A model generated the notes under the pieces. That model was not told the DNA's origin. It did not search any database and was given only the letters and a program-made list of their open reading frames with translations. A program made the translations under genes and the position numbers. Positions 23,900 to 33,873 of a DNA stretch of 64,000 nucleotides are shown here, in pieces. Source of the DNA: Desmodesmus armatus (lineage: Eukaryota; Chlorophyta; Chlorophyceae; Sphaeropleales; Scenedesmaceae); assembly GCA_007449985.2 (NCBI GenBank), contig VIIQ02000732.1, positions 62,001-126,000 on the forward strand, written 5' to 3'. Positions within the stretch are counted from its first letter, which is position 1. Each line of letters opens with the position of its first letter.

Positions 23900-26800
23900 C
23901 AACAGCAGCAGCAGCCAAGTGCCAGCCGCAAACGCCAGCAGCAATCAAAGCCACAGCAGCACTGCAACCAACTCATGCCACACACTTGACTTGTGCCTGG
24001 GGGGGGGGGGGGGGCTGTGAATTCTACTCTATTCTACAGAATCAATGAGTTACGTCAATATCACTCTATTCTGCACACACAATGCATTACGTGAAGTGAC
24101 AGCACAACAACCAACACACAGCATGGCACCAAAGGCCCAGCAATGTGAGTGCCGAGCGGCAGCTGAACAACTGTGAGTGCCGAGCGGCAGCTAAACACAA
24201 CGGCAGCTCAACATGCCTACTTAACCTCTAGTTGTCTTCCTTGCTCATCTTGGTCTGTTGCTTGTCACAAGTCAAGTTGACAAGCCTCTTGCCAAGCCTC
24301 TTGCCAAGTTGACAAGCCTCTTGCCACAGTGTGACACTCTGTGAGGACTTCTCGTGTGTCTCTCTCTGCAGGCCTGACTTGGACCCTGACCGCCCCAAGG
24401 ACCTGGAGTTTGCTTTCCCAGACCCTGCCCGTCAGCTGCTGATGGAGCAGCTGCCTCAAGTAGCAGCAGAGCAGCAGTCACTCCTGCAGCTGGCAGCAGC
24501 AGAGGGCCTCACTGTAGCGCAACACATGACACAAGCCAGTCCAGCTAATGCCACGAGAGAGGCTGCTGGCAGCGGCTCGTTGGTAGACCCAGCTGCCAGT
24601 AGCAGCAGCAGCAGTGTTGCTATCTTCAGCTCTGCTGGCCCTGCAGCAGCAAGTTCGCACAACAGCATCAGGAAGCCGCAGCAGCGTGAGTTCCTACAGC
24701 TGACAGCAAGGGAGCCACTGTCCCCTGACTCTATGTTTTGTTTGATCTTGCCAGCATGTGTTTTTTTGCGAAGACTGCTGCTGTGGTTTTTGTGCTTGCT
24801 GCTACATGATGCCGTGCCGAATGCGTCTGTTACTACTGTGCCCTCGTTTACAGTTGAAAGACATCATTTCACTTCCTTGGCTGCAGGCATGAGCCCAGCA
24901 GCAAGGCTGGAGCTGAAGCAGTACTTACAGCAGCGCAGAGATGTGCTGGCAGGCGACAAGGCTCACACCGCGCTGCAGCAGCAGCGCAAGGGGCTGCCTG
25001 CAGCTGCCAGCCGGATGGAGCTGCTGGAGCTGCTCAACAAGCATCAGGTGTGCCTTGGGCATGTTTGTTGCTCATCAAATTGGCTGCTTTGAATGTTGTT
25101 GCAGAGCCCAGATGCGCACATGCATTGTCTGCCAGTGTCTCTACCCTCCCGTCATGCCATAGACGGTCTGGGTCACAGTTGCCAACAAGCTCTCAAGTCA
25201 TGCTGATGTTGTTCAGGTGGTTCTGGTGACTGGCGAGACAGGGTGCGGCAAGTCCACGCAGGTGAGCTGACATCTATCAAACTTGTGTTACAGTTGTCAC
25301 CTCACATGCAGGATGTTCCATGCATGTAGCTGGCCAAGTGTCAGACCTGCACTACCGCTGCCGATACATGCCTCAACCACTGCTTGAAGCTATTCATACA
25401 TTTGCAAAGCCAGAATCGAGCTTGGTACTTGCTGAGCAGCTGCAGGCTACACGCCCACGAATGTTTCTGGTCATCAGGTCCATCAAGGGTGTTACTCAAG
25501 TGTTTGCCTGGCCATTAGTGTTCTGATTGGTTGTGGCACCTGTGAGTCATGTCTGCAGGTGCCTCAGTTCATCATGGAGGCAGCACAGTCATCAGGCCAG
25601 CTGCACAAGGTCAAGATCGTCGCAGCACAGCCAAGGCGACTCATCACTACAGGTGCTCCTGCTGCTTGTGGTTCTTTGTAGCATCACCATCACGTTGTGG
25701 TGACGTCTTGGATGGCACCTGCACTGCTTGTGGTGGCTTAATGCACCCGTCAGTACGAGCAGGTGTACTGCAGGGTGCGGATGGGGCTTGTGTCTTTGAG
25801 CAAGTAAGACTTGCTGCAACTGAGGCACATTTTAGCATGTTCAGCAAATTCATCTCCGTCACGTTGATGTCTGTATTTGCAGCTTTGGCCAGCCGTGTCG
25901 CCAAGGAGCGTGGCGAAGATGTCGGGCAGGTGGTCGGCTACTCAATCCACGCCAACAGGAAGACCAGCAGGATAACCCGTCTGACGTTTTGCACGAGCGG
26001 CATCCTCATCCGCCGCCTGATGATCGACCCCGAGCTGGCATCAGTGACGCACGTGATCATCGACGAAGTGCACGAGCGCGGGCTGGAGGTATGCATCAAC
26101 AGAAACAGATGACATGGTAAATTACCACCCGATTGTCAACACTTTTGGTTGACGAGTTGCGCTGCAGTGACATTCAGACTTGGCGCGAGTTGTTTGTGCT
26201 GCCAGCGGCACACATCTCATGCTGCTGCTTTGCCCCCTCCTCCGAGGGAGTCCCACGGCTGCCAGCAACCGCATTACATGCACTTTGATACTGCTGTGCA
26301 GGTTGACTTCCTGCTGACAGCACTGCGGCAGCTGGCTGCTGCTCGGCCTGACCTGAAGCTGCTGCTGATGAGTGCTACTGTCGACACGCAAAAGCTGATG
26401 GACTACTTTGCTGGATCAGTGGCAGGTACGAAAGCAAGGGTCCTGGGGGTTGAGCATGGCAGCAGGTACAGAGTGTGCGAGCGATGTATGTGTGTGCGCT
26501 CTTGTAGCAGGGGTTTGGTTGTTGAGCGCCAAGGCGGTGACGACTGACTTCCTGTACCAAGTGCATGGTGGTGCAAGTCAAGATCAGAGCATTGTACCAC
26601 AATATTTGGAACACAGTGCTGCAATGGCTTAGTCAATGGGTAGCGCTGGCAACCATAAGGCTGAACCTCTCACAGTACAGTAAGATTCAGCACAATGGGT
26701 GTAAAGCCAATGTCAACTCCTGCGCTACACTGTGTACACTGGGCCAGTCTGCAACAATGTAAGTGATTTACACCGGTTGCGCTCATGACTCGTGTTGTCT

Positions 26801-29800
26801 GCAGGCTCTGTGGGTGCCCTGCACATTGAGGGCAAGACCTTCCCTGTGGAGCAGTTCTACTTGGAGGACCTGGTGGAGGCACGGATACGAGCACACCTCA
26901 GTGCAGCAACAGCGGCACAGCGGCGGCACATGCATTGGACCACCCAGCCTGGGCAACCCTTGCGGCAACAGGAAGAGGACGGACAAGAATGGCAGGAGGG
27001 ACAGGCAAGCGCAGGAGATGATGATCTGGGCTGGCATGATGAGGATGTCGACAGCATGTTCGAGTCAGACAGCGGCGGTGACAGTCACTCCAGCAGCAGC
27101 AGCAGCGGCGGCGGCGGCGGTGACGGGGAGCCTGGTGCAGTGGGCAGCAGCAGTGTTGGTGCGCTGCCGTTTGTGACACCCCGCCTGCCAGATGATGCTG
27201 AAGTGGCACGCCTAGCTGCAGCAGCTGCCGGGCTGACGTGTGCGCCTTATGAGGCCATGATTGGGGTGGACAACTTCAAACCCGGCAACAACTATGACAC
27301 ACTCGTCGGGCGGGCACGTGCTGCCATGCTCGACTACAAGGTGGGTAGACAGTTTCAGGTGTTGTTGGGCCTGATTGGCCGTTTGTTACGCAGACGTCAC
27401 TAACTCTGGCAGGCCAGAGCAAACAGTTTACAGATGGTCAGCTGCCACCAAATGCATGTATGAGCATCACACATGTATCCATTCAGACCCACCATCATAC
27501 TGCCTTATGTTGTGATTTTGGCCTCCCCATGATACACACCGTGACGACAATATGCATCGCCAACGCAAAGGCATGTTGTCGTGTTGTAGGTTGATGAGGC
27601 AGATCTGCGTGCAGCAGGCTATAGTCCCGCCACCGTCTTGGAGCTGCAGCGCTGGCGTCACAGCGCAGGTCTGGGCGCAATGTCCCGACCACAACACACG
27701 AAGACCGCGGTCGCCGCCATCAGATTCATCATGGAGCATGAACCCAACCCAGGTGTGCCACAGTGCAGTTGCAGCATTGTGAGCACAGCACGAAATACTG
27801 CTTGAACTGTCTTTCCCTCGCAAGGCCGGACACAGCTACAATGCCCCCCATGCATAGAGCACTCACACCTGCCAAGCTCAGCACTCAGAGACTGAAGTGT
27901 AAGAAATGCTGACTTAAAGCATGCTTGTGGCTGTGACAACATGCCCCAAGTGTCAACCAGGGCAGCAGCAACGGCAGCCACATGGCATCGCCAAACATGC
28001 TTGTGCCCGCAATCATCACCTACCTTGTGGTGGTTGCCGCTGCTGGCATCACCATGCTTGTTCTTGCCCCTGACGCACCCACCTTGTTTTGCCTGCAGGT
28101 GCTGTGCTGGTGTTCCTGCCCAGCTGGCAGGCCATCGTGGACGTGTACGAAAACATTGCTCAAGATGTTGATGTGTTTGAGCGCTGCAGCATCCACGTGC
28201 TGCACAGCTCCCTACCTATGAATGAGCAGACAGCAGTCTTTGATCCAGCACCACCAGGTAAGCTATTGGTAGTGGTTGAGATGTGCGCGGCAGTCAAAAT
28301 TGGTGGATGTCAAGGTGTGATTCGCTTTCATGGGCCAATGCAAGTCACATGCCACTTGAAAGCCTATGACCTGGGCTGTTTTTCAAAAGGAAGGTCTTCA
28401 AAGCACTGGAATGCATATCTTGGCAGTCAAAGGTACGTGAGGGACTGACAGCACATTGTTGTGCATGTGCAGGCCGGCGTAAGCTCATCCTGTCCACCAA
28501 CATTGCAGGTACGTCTGCTTGGTTGGACAAAAGGCTGTCTAGGCGTCCAGTGTGTTTTGCCCGGCCTGTGTCTTTGCACTGTGCAGGTTACAGCTGACCA
28601 CCAGCACGTTGCTGATTGAGTAATGTCTTCCTTCATGTATACACACCACTGCACATGCAGTCTGTCAGGATGCTTACTCTGTGGTCCGTCAGAACTGGTA
28701 GTTCTCTCCAAATTTCATATCTGTGTTCATGTTTGTTCCTGCAGAGAGCTCCATCACGTTTGATGATGTGACGGTGGTCATCAACAGCTGCAGGGTCAAC
28801 GTGGCCTCCTTTGACCCCATCAACAACATGCCACAGCTGGGACCACAGGTGCAAGGGGTAGTACCGTCTACCCGGGTCTGATAGATAGGCAGCCAGCCTG
28901 AGTGCCACGGCATTGTGCTAGCAATATGTTGCTGCAACATTTGGTGATTGCAATGTCCATTGCAGTTCGCAGGCCCATCAAGTGTAAAGCACTGCGCATA
29001 CCAACAGTTTGTTGGGCACAATGTAATCATATGGATAGGGCAAGTGGTTGTGTGTTCACTGTAAAGAGCTAACAGTGCACTGCACCCCTTGGTAGGCCTT
29101 ACGGTGGTGTGAGCAAACTGTGCGTCGAAGACCCCTGCTGAGACTGGTGTGTGCCATGCTGTGCAGTGGGCGTCCAAGGCCAGCCTGTGGCAACGTCGCG
29201 GCAGGGCAGGCCGTGTGCAGCGTGGCATGGCCATCCACTTGGTGCCAAGGGCCATGGCGGAACACCACCTGGAGCCTTATGTACGTAGACTGTTTTTCAT
29301 GATCATGTTGGAAGATGCCAGATGACACAATGCCTCAGGCTCTGCTAAAAAGCCATAGCATTGTCGATCAATATGTAGCTACATGGGGTGGTGCTTACAT
29401 GTCTGCGCACACACGCTTAGGCATGGACAGGTGCACACAGTGCTTTGACCTTGCTTTGCTGTGCCCCAAGTTGATGACTGCCACCTCCATTCCGCAAAAG
29501 AGCGGGGGGCAGAGGGATTGGAGTGTTACAAGCGTTATGCTGCCACTGGCATAGCATGCGGGCATCTTAGGAAATCACATGCATTAAGCCTGCATGTCAT
29601 GCAGGCAACGAATGTACACTTGCTTGTCAAACCCGTCAGTGCTTACCACCGCCTCATCAGTGCTGTATGGGCCGATAACATTTTGTCACTGCAGGACATG
29701 CCAGAGATGCAGCGTGTGCCACTGGTCGATGTGTGTCTCATGGCCAAGAGCCTGGGTGTGGCCAACGTCTCCACCTTCCTGGCTGCTGCCCCAGACCCCC

Positions 29801-32800
29801 CTGAGCCCGCTGCAGTGGACAAAGCTATAGTGGAGCTGCAGGCACTGGGGGCCCTCACACCCCAACAGGAGCTGACCAGCCTGGGTCGACTGCTGGCACT
29901 GCTGCCAGGTGCGTTTTGGTCTGAGTTGGAGATCAGTCAAAGTGTGGGTCTCCTTGCCATGCATGATGCATGACGAGTGATGCAATGCTGAACAGTACTG
30001 TGCGGTACTCCCTTACGCCATTCCCGCTGCTCTTCTGTCACGCTGTACTGACCCACAGGTGACATCAAAGCCACACACGTTGTCACATTCACATTCCTCG
30101 TCCCGTCGTTCTCCTCCCACCGCAGGTGACATCAAGGCCACCCGCCTGGTCATCTACGGTGCCATGCTGGGCGTGCTGGACCCAGCCCTCACACTGGCAG
30201 CAGCAGGCGAAACTGACGGCACACGCCTGCCTAGCGCAGCAATGATGCGAGCCCCGAATGTAGGCGGGGAGAACAACACCGGCAGCAGTGAGAGCGAGGC
30301 TGGGGGCCCGGCAGAGGGCGCAGCGGGGGAAGCAGGGCGCTTGCAGTTGAAGAAGGCGAGGGACATGCAGGGCGATCGGAGGCTGGAGCTGGCGGGGGAG
30401 CAAGTCAGCGATCACGCTGTCACACTGGCTGCCTACAAGGTGTGCATCGCGCTCTTCAGGCTTCAACATGGTGACCTTGTTGTGGATTGTTATCTCACAC
30501 ATTTAGTGCAGATCACGCAACTTGCAGGGCGGCCCTGTTTGGCTGTCAGGCAGCAGGGGCTTGTGACTGTTCTTCACTATCAGAATTGTGCCAAACACAT
30601 CACTGTGCGTGGCCCTGGCGTGACTTCCGCCTAGCAGCTAGACGTACATGGTATGTGAGCCTCTCTGCATACAATGTCCAGCAGCTGTCAGGGTCATGAC
30701 GTGGCATGTCACGATATGAGACAAGTAGTGTCCGGGTGGCATTGTAATCAATTTCATTCAAGACGCATACAACTGTGCATTCACACCCTTTCGCCACAAG
30801 CCTCAGAACGGTGTACTTTTTTGGAACCATGATGTTCAAGGCTTTGACCCGGTCACCGTGCACAACAGCCTGCAACTAGACACCCGGGGTCTAATGGGCT
30901 GATATACAACGTAGTTTTGGTGATGTGATTACGCACTGCTGTGCAATACAGCGTCGGCAGTGAAAGGAATATTGGAAAAAGCATGCATTGTACTGCTGTG
31001 CCCGCTTGCCACCAGGAATATCTGCGGCTTGAGAAGCAAGCGTCCCGGCAGCAGCCCGGCAGATATCATACAACCGGGGCTACTGGGGCAAAACGTCCAA
31101 GCCCCTGTGGAAGCTGCTGCAGGAGTCGCTGCTGAGTGAGAGGGACATGGCGATGATTCAGAAAGAACGGCTGCAGTACACACAGCTGTTGTACAGGTGC
31201 GGCACAGCAGCTCGAGCGAGCAGGGTGTGTTTCTCCTCAGGTGCCACCAAGGCTGCTGTGAGGAGGTGCCCTATCGAGTGAAATATGCATCATATGTAGG
31301 GTCTGCTTGAAGGTTCAGGTGTCAACCTGTGCGATTACCTAAGCATTGATCGGCAGCACCTCTGAGACATCATGTCGCGCTGGCGTCATTGACAAGACAA
31401 CTGTCTGGTGCCGCAGGGCTGGCTTCCTAGTCCCAAGCGCAGAGTTTCTTGAGGAGCGCCAAAGGCGCTTTGAAGCACGGCTGCAGGTAAGATGCCACAC
31501 CACCGTGTTTGGCAGACTGATTTATTGGGGTAGCAAGTGCTAGTAAAATGCCAGTGATCATTGTGAGGAGCATTTTGCATGTGCTTGAGCGGGGTCAGAT
31601 TGATAATTGCTCAACTGCACTTGAAATGTTGACAAGAAGCACCATTGGCAATCCCCTTGGTTGCAGGGACGGGCTGCCCAAGCACCTGCTGCTGCAGCAG
31701 CAGCAGCTCATAGGCCTGAGGGTTATAACTGGATGGACCTGCTGCTGGATGAAGAGATAGCAGGGCTGGAGCCAGAGGTGCAGCAGCTGCTCAATGATGT
31801 GCAGCAACAGCAGCAGCAGCCTGTGGTGACAGCCATGGACTGGGTGCTGGGCGAGTATGCCGACGCTGCAGCCGGCTCCCACTCCCTCTTCACCCTCGAT
31901 GACGAGGGCGGGTATATCGACGACCCGTCCAGCCAGCAAGCCAACTGGGGCGGCGGCTACAGCGGCAGCAGTGGCAGCAGTGCGATGAGCTCCGCGGCTG
32001 CAGTGGCGGCACCATCCACAGCGGCAGCAGCGGAAGGTTTGGAGGATCTGCCGGCGCAGCTGGGTGGTAGCGATCTGCAGCGGTTGATCCAGCAGTACAG
32101 CTGGAATGTTGAGCAGCACCCGGAGCTGCTGGAGGCTGCAATGGCAGCAGGGCTGTACCCCAATTACGCCTTCTGCAAAGTGCAGGGCAAGCATGCAGAG
32201 GTGCTGGGCGTGTACAAGAACACGGCTAAATTCCAAGATGATATGATGAACATGCAACGTGGCGGAACAGTCAACAAGAAGGTGGGCGTGGCACACTGAG
32301 CAGTGGAAGTGCAACATCAGTGGTGACCATTTGCAGCACAGCACAGTGCAGTTACCGGGGACAGAGCACTAGCCAGCAAGCCAGGGGCTCATGAGGGTTT
32401 TCAAAGGGTATTGGCGTCAACATGCAGGCACCGGGTGTGAGAATTTGAAGGGGAATGGTGACAACATGCAGGCACGCAGAACTTGAAGCTACAGGGCTGC
32501 GGAACCACTAGCTGAGCAAGTAATGTCGCTGACTGGGTTGCACTGCCACCTGTTGTGCCCTGGACTGATTGGACTGACATGCCAATTTACCCCCTCCCCC
32601 CCACTCATGTTCACGTGGCAGATCCGGAAGCTTTTGGACAAGAATGCTTCTGTGATGCTCAGCTGGACGAGTGCGGAGGACGGGCCATGCAGCATGCACC
32701 CCAGCAGTATCCTGAGATGTCGGCTGCCAAAGTACAGGTATGGTCCACGCTGGTGTGTCGAGTGGTGAGGTTTTCCCCAGATTTGATGTGGGGCAGCTGT

Positions 32801-33873
32801 GTGCCAAATGACTGCTGAGCAGTTAGAGCTTGATTGGGGTCAGTATCAATAAATAGCCCAATGATACATTGTGACACTCATTGTCGTGTTGTTATGGCTG
32901 CTATCGCGCTGTGCATGTGATGATGTGCAAGTGCCGCACATGATGAGCCGCACCTGTTGAACTGCAAGCAAGTGCTGCTTGCTGTCCCTGTCTGCTGCTG
33001 GTGTTGTGGCTGCTGTGTTGGGACGTTTGCTAGGTGGGTTGCGTTTGGCAGCAAGCGGCTCAACACAGAGACGGACACACAGTATGTGTTCTCCTCCACG
33101 CCAGTGCCTGACCTGGCTGTACTGCTGTTCAGCACAGCCTTTGATGCGAGCTTGCCTGCAGCAACCAGCAGGAGCGGCAGCAGCAGTGAGGACCTGGCAG
33201 CTGCAGAAACGGAAAACGGAACGCGTGGGAGGGTGCAGCTGCTGAATGGGTTTGCGGGGTACAACTTCTGCGAGTCTGATGACCTTGCGGCACTTATGTG
33301 GGTTCGAGGGCACCTGCAGCTGCTGCTGGACCTGGCGGTGAGTGATGAAGAGTGGCTCATGACTAATCGGTTGCTGATTACGTTGACGTGCCAGCGCGAC
33401 GGGACCTTCACCTGCAGTGCAGGTCAGCTGAACCTTTGGCAGTTGCAGATGTGTGTCACATTTCGATTGTCACTATCTGACAAAGACACCCATCACTGCG
33501 TCACTCAGTCAAGCACGCTGTGTGATGGCGCCGCAATACAAGGCCTTCCATGTTGCGGCCGACATGCTGCTGCTGTGGCTAATGGCGGTGCCTCTGTTGC
33601 CGCTGTGCCGCTGACGTGTATGTTTGTGTTGGTGTGCAGGTTGCTGGTCAGTCTGCCTCAGTGCTGGAGCACAGTCGCAGCTTCAGTAGCTTGCTGGGTC
33701 AGCTGATGCAGCTGTCAGCCGATGACACAGACAGCCAAGCACTAGTGACACGGCTGCATGCTATTCAGCAGGCAACACTGAAGACCCAGGCGGCAAAAGA
33801 GGCCGCAGAAGCAGAAGCACAGAAGCTCGATAAAGCAGCTGCTCTGGCAGCAGCAAGGCGCCTGAAGGACTGA
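11740..33873 (+). CDS. Gene B: giant module/pseudo-DEAD/DExH RNA helicase
   Basis: 28 exons with matching phases: 11740-12354, 12630-13412, 13944-14795, 15280-17274, 17597-17670, 20991-21471, 21810-22388, 22724-22827, 24372-24685, 24887-25047, 25217-25261, 25559-25652, 25883-26088, 26302-26425, 26805-27340, 27590-27752, 28099-28257, 28473-28508, 28745-28848, 29167-29280, 29695-29908, 30126-30439, 31063-31196, 31417-31486, 31667-32281, 32622-32737, 33034-33337, 33640-33873 (stop). Total 9,540 bp, about 3,180 codons. The C-terminal third is a DExH helicase of the DHX29/36/57 type with intact motifs I, II, III, V and VI, expected to unwind RNA using ATP. The N-terminal two thirds (three modules and a degenerate DEAD-like core) are not recognised as a known architecture. 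A possible extra exon at 23646-23704 would break phase and was left out. Confidence 0.82.
12424..12457. repeat. Poly-C/poly-G tract
   Basis: Six C, two CG steps and about twenty G in the intron between gene B exons 1 and 2. Similar homopolymer tracts occur in many introns here (5461, 5613, 10690, 24001, 40319, 42341, 42948). Confidence 0.8.
12630..13412 (+). CDS. Gene B exon 2 (module, counterpart of A exon 3)
   Basis: 261 codons, phase 0. MYPASRMK, PPWLQQWLQHDGDITQPFC, a poly-Ser run from (AGC)n at 12901-12956, LLTVLAAAQQQ and end GYDWLVWQHM. Acceptor GCAACAG matches A exon 3's acceptor. Confidence 0.85.
13607..13692. repeat. Two adjacent hairpins in gene B intron 2
   Basis: The first (13607-13648) is an imperfect palindrome built from CATCTCAAT / ATTGAGATG. 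The second (13656-13692) is perfect: arms CCAGTGATACTTTCATGA and TCATGAAAGTATCACTGG around one G. Together they look like a small fold-back element or a recombination scar. Confidence 0.85.
13944..14795 (+). CDS. Gene B exon 3 (chimeric module: A exon 4 front, A exon 5 back)
   Basis: 284 codons, phase 0. Front: LMYSTQSRSS, AFSLVRTGDLSPTKAD, SLDTPLWDLLQLAMQQQ, closest to A exon 4. Back: AAEWSLSLGSGDS, SPEVAAVLAEQRRKVGAVLL, DVMPAVNQLLSEGGYDFLAW and YNPQ, closest to A exon 5. Gene B thus has one exon where gene A has two. Confidence 0.85.
14796..15279. other. Gene B intron 3
   Basis: 484 bp. Coding-like text upstream of the acceptor at 15279 is the CTG-rich pyrimidine stretch of the 3' splice site. 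Nothing else seen. Confidence 0.4.
15280..17274 (+). CDS. Gene B exon 4: half module plus degenerate DEAD-box motifs Q, I, Ia
   Basis: 665 codons, phase 0, counterpart of A exon 6. LHVVGVPLPDSSRSLLLFCG at the front; PTGVQQWLLPQLL then VVAPPGSGRVTAVLLAAAAE (about 16165-16230), a long insert with acidic residues and a Gln run at 16481-16531, then FLLLMLPTQAAAVAAAAQHG. The Arg in place of the P-loop Lys would be expected to abolish normal ATP hydrolysis (family knowledge). The C-terminal part carries two imperfect repeats of EQVSEGVE and QEQRELPG type and an acidic coiled coil. Confidence 0.8.
17597..21471 (+). CDS. Gene B exons 5 and 6: single ancestral exon split by an insertion
   Basis: Parts 17597-17670 and 20991-21471 together align with uninterrupted A exon 7. 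The first part ends phase 2 at donor GAT|GTAAGC and the second starts phase 2 after CCTGTCAG, so splicing restores the frame and adds about five residues (VVIFL) from the left inverted repeat. Conserved motifs after the split: TDVLVAAPATLLGYL (Ib-like) and LYWFVADEAGL (motif II with DEAG). Confidence 0.78.
17653..17686 (+). repeat. Left inverted repeat with splice donor
   Basis: 34 bp. Bases 17653-17670 are read as exon, and the intron starts at GTAAGCG (17671). Confidence 0.85.
18479..18645. repeat. Two tandem ~89-bp units inside the insertion
   Basis: CATCAGGGGAGCCACTCAAC at 18479 and CATCAGGGGAACCACGTTCA at 18568 begin two units that share ACAAGAGGAGGGG and GCGCATGGTGCACTCCCG. The surrounding 17,690-19,150 is rich in CA and lacks coding signal. 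Confidence 0.75.
19405..20781 (+). CDS. Gln-rich coiled-coil ORF nested in the insertion
   Basis: Single open frame of 458 codons, ATG at 19405 (MVRILPYGFGRFVEVDEQF), stop TAG at 20779. Residues ~25-290 are heptad-rich L/Q/E sequence, a long predicted coiled coil with local repeats (QLQ, QQQ). Residues ~290-458 are Ser/Pro/Gly-rich and disordered in appearance. No reverse transcriptase, integrase, zinc knuckle or transposase motif is visible. It could be an element-encoded structural protein, a captured host fragment, or a host gene nested in the intron. Same strand as gene B. Confidence 0.6.
   Translation: MVRILPYGFGRFVEVDEQFLTQGSQSRQLQHAEAERAAAQEQASQLQRQLELSEQRARQLEQLLQQAESQQDQLSAAAHQWYELSKLLQDRLQQQSLGQEQQLQQEVTKLQQQLEHSNSRSEQLEQQLQCSQQQLQCAEQQAQQQQLQYNQRERLQLQEQQDQCIQLQFQVIQLQTQVIQVQSQLEQTQQQSQQQQCRLQDQLEATQQSVQPLQQQVRQLQQDLQLSQHQLHEAASMHDQLTAEVQHWYGKACSSQAELRQVQQQHDSMAAELQLWRQWAAQLQQLDAPQQFDSQEAGTPTGYPPLAAPSASSGCSSPVSAAAFSSSSGNRSPVTAFPSGSNSPVSLAPSGNGGGQDDAFDDTRSSGLPLVVAPVGGSGDFALVPSPSVSCLALASGGFSGAFVFGGYASAAPQVRSRVGLPFSAAAAAAQPVQLPERTAGGLDQVPWSRSVGGPGPP
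20906..20940 (-). repeat. Right inverted repeat
   Basis: 35 bp, reverse complement of 17653-17686. Confidence 0.85.
21810..22388 (+). CDS. Gene B exon 7: possible degenerate RecA2 segment
   Basis: 193 codons, phase 0, counterpart of A exon 8. FDILHQRLPLRLLLLAPSG, CRLFPADIQLLLDNQRSNLA, a poly-Ser stretch; ends before GTAAGT. The function is inferred only from its place after the motif II exon. Confidence 0.72.
22724..22827 (+). CDS. Gene B exon 8 (linker to the DExH helicase)
   Basis: Phase 0 in, phase 2 out; splices in frame directly to 24372 (PRH then R-PDLDPDRPKDLEF). LPPLNCVLYTFGKHAVAVF is conserved with A exon 8b. The 1.5-kb intron that follows contains CAG-rich and Gln-coding sequence at 23646-23900 that could be an alternative exon, but none fits the phase. 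Confidence 0.75.
22828..24371. other. Long intron before the helicase, with short repeats
   Basis: Holds a CAG/CAA-rich stretch (23640-23945), a poly-G tract at 24001-24014, two copies of GTGAGTGCCGAGCGGCAGCT at 24147-24195, and repeats of CAAGTTGACAAGCCTCTTGC with partial copies at 24273-24330. No splice-consistent exon was found. Confidence 0.5.
24372..26425 (+). CDS. Gene B DExH helicase, RecA1 half
   Basis: Exons 24372-24685, 24887-25047, 25217-25261, 25559-25652, 25883-26088, 26302-26425. Motif I TGETGCGKST is intact (Lys present), motif Ia is AQPRRLIT, motif Ib CTSGILIRRL, motif II DEVHER, motif III MSAT. These are the hallmarks of DEAH/DExH RNA helicases; the DEVH form and the position after an N-terminal linker fit the DHX29/DHX36/DHX57 group. 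The exon carrying only the P-loop is 45 bp. Confidence 0.93.
26805..29908 (+). CDS. Gene B DExH helicase, RecA2 half and winged-helix start
   Basis: Exons 26805-27340, 27590-27752, 28099-28257, 28473-28508, 28745-28848, 29167-29280, 29695-29908. GAVLVFLPSWQAI (motif IV region), STNIAESSITFDDV (motif V), WASKASLWQRRGRAGR (motif VI with its Arg fingers). A Ser/Gly-rich acidic insert lies between the RecA halves in exon 26805-27340. The last exon (ALTPQQELTSLGRLLALLP) is the winged-helix start typical of the family. Confidence 0.92.
30059..30152 (+). repeat. Duplicated acceptor and exon start of gene B exon 22
   Basis: CACAGGTGACATCAAAGCCA at 30055 and CGCAGGTGACATCAAGGCCA at 30122 are 67 bp apart. 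Only the second continues into the ratchet domain without a frameshift and is taken as the exon start. Confidence 0.82.
30126..33873 (+). CDS. Gene B DExH helicase, HA2/OB-fold end and C-terminal tail
   Basis: Exons 30126-30439, 31063-31196, 31417-31486, 31667-32281, 32622-32737, 33034-33337, 33640-33873. MLGVLDPALTLAAA is the ratchet-domain signature; AAMAAGLYPNYAF and CSMHPSSIL are the OB-fold signatures of DExH helicases (AGLYPN, HPSS). VAFGSKRLNTETDTQYV follows as in the family. The C-terminus is an Ala/Glu/Lys helix ending ARRLKD and stop at 33873. Confidence 0.9.
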
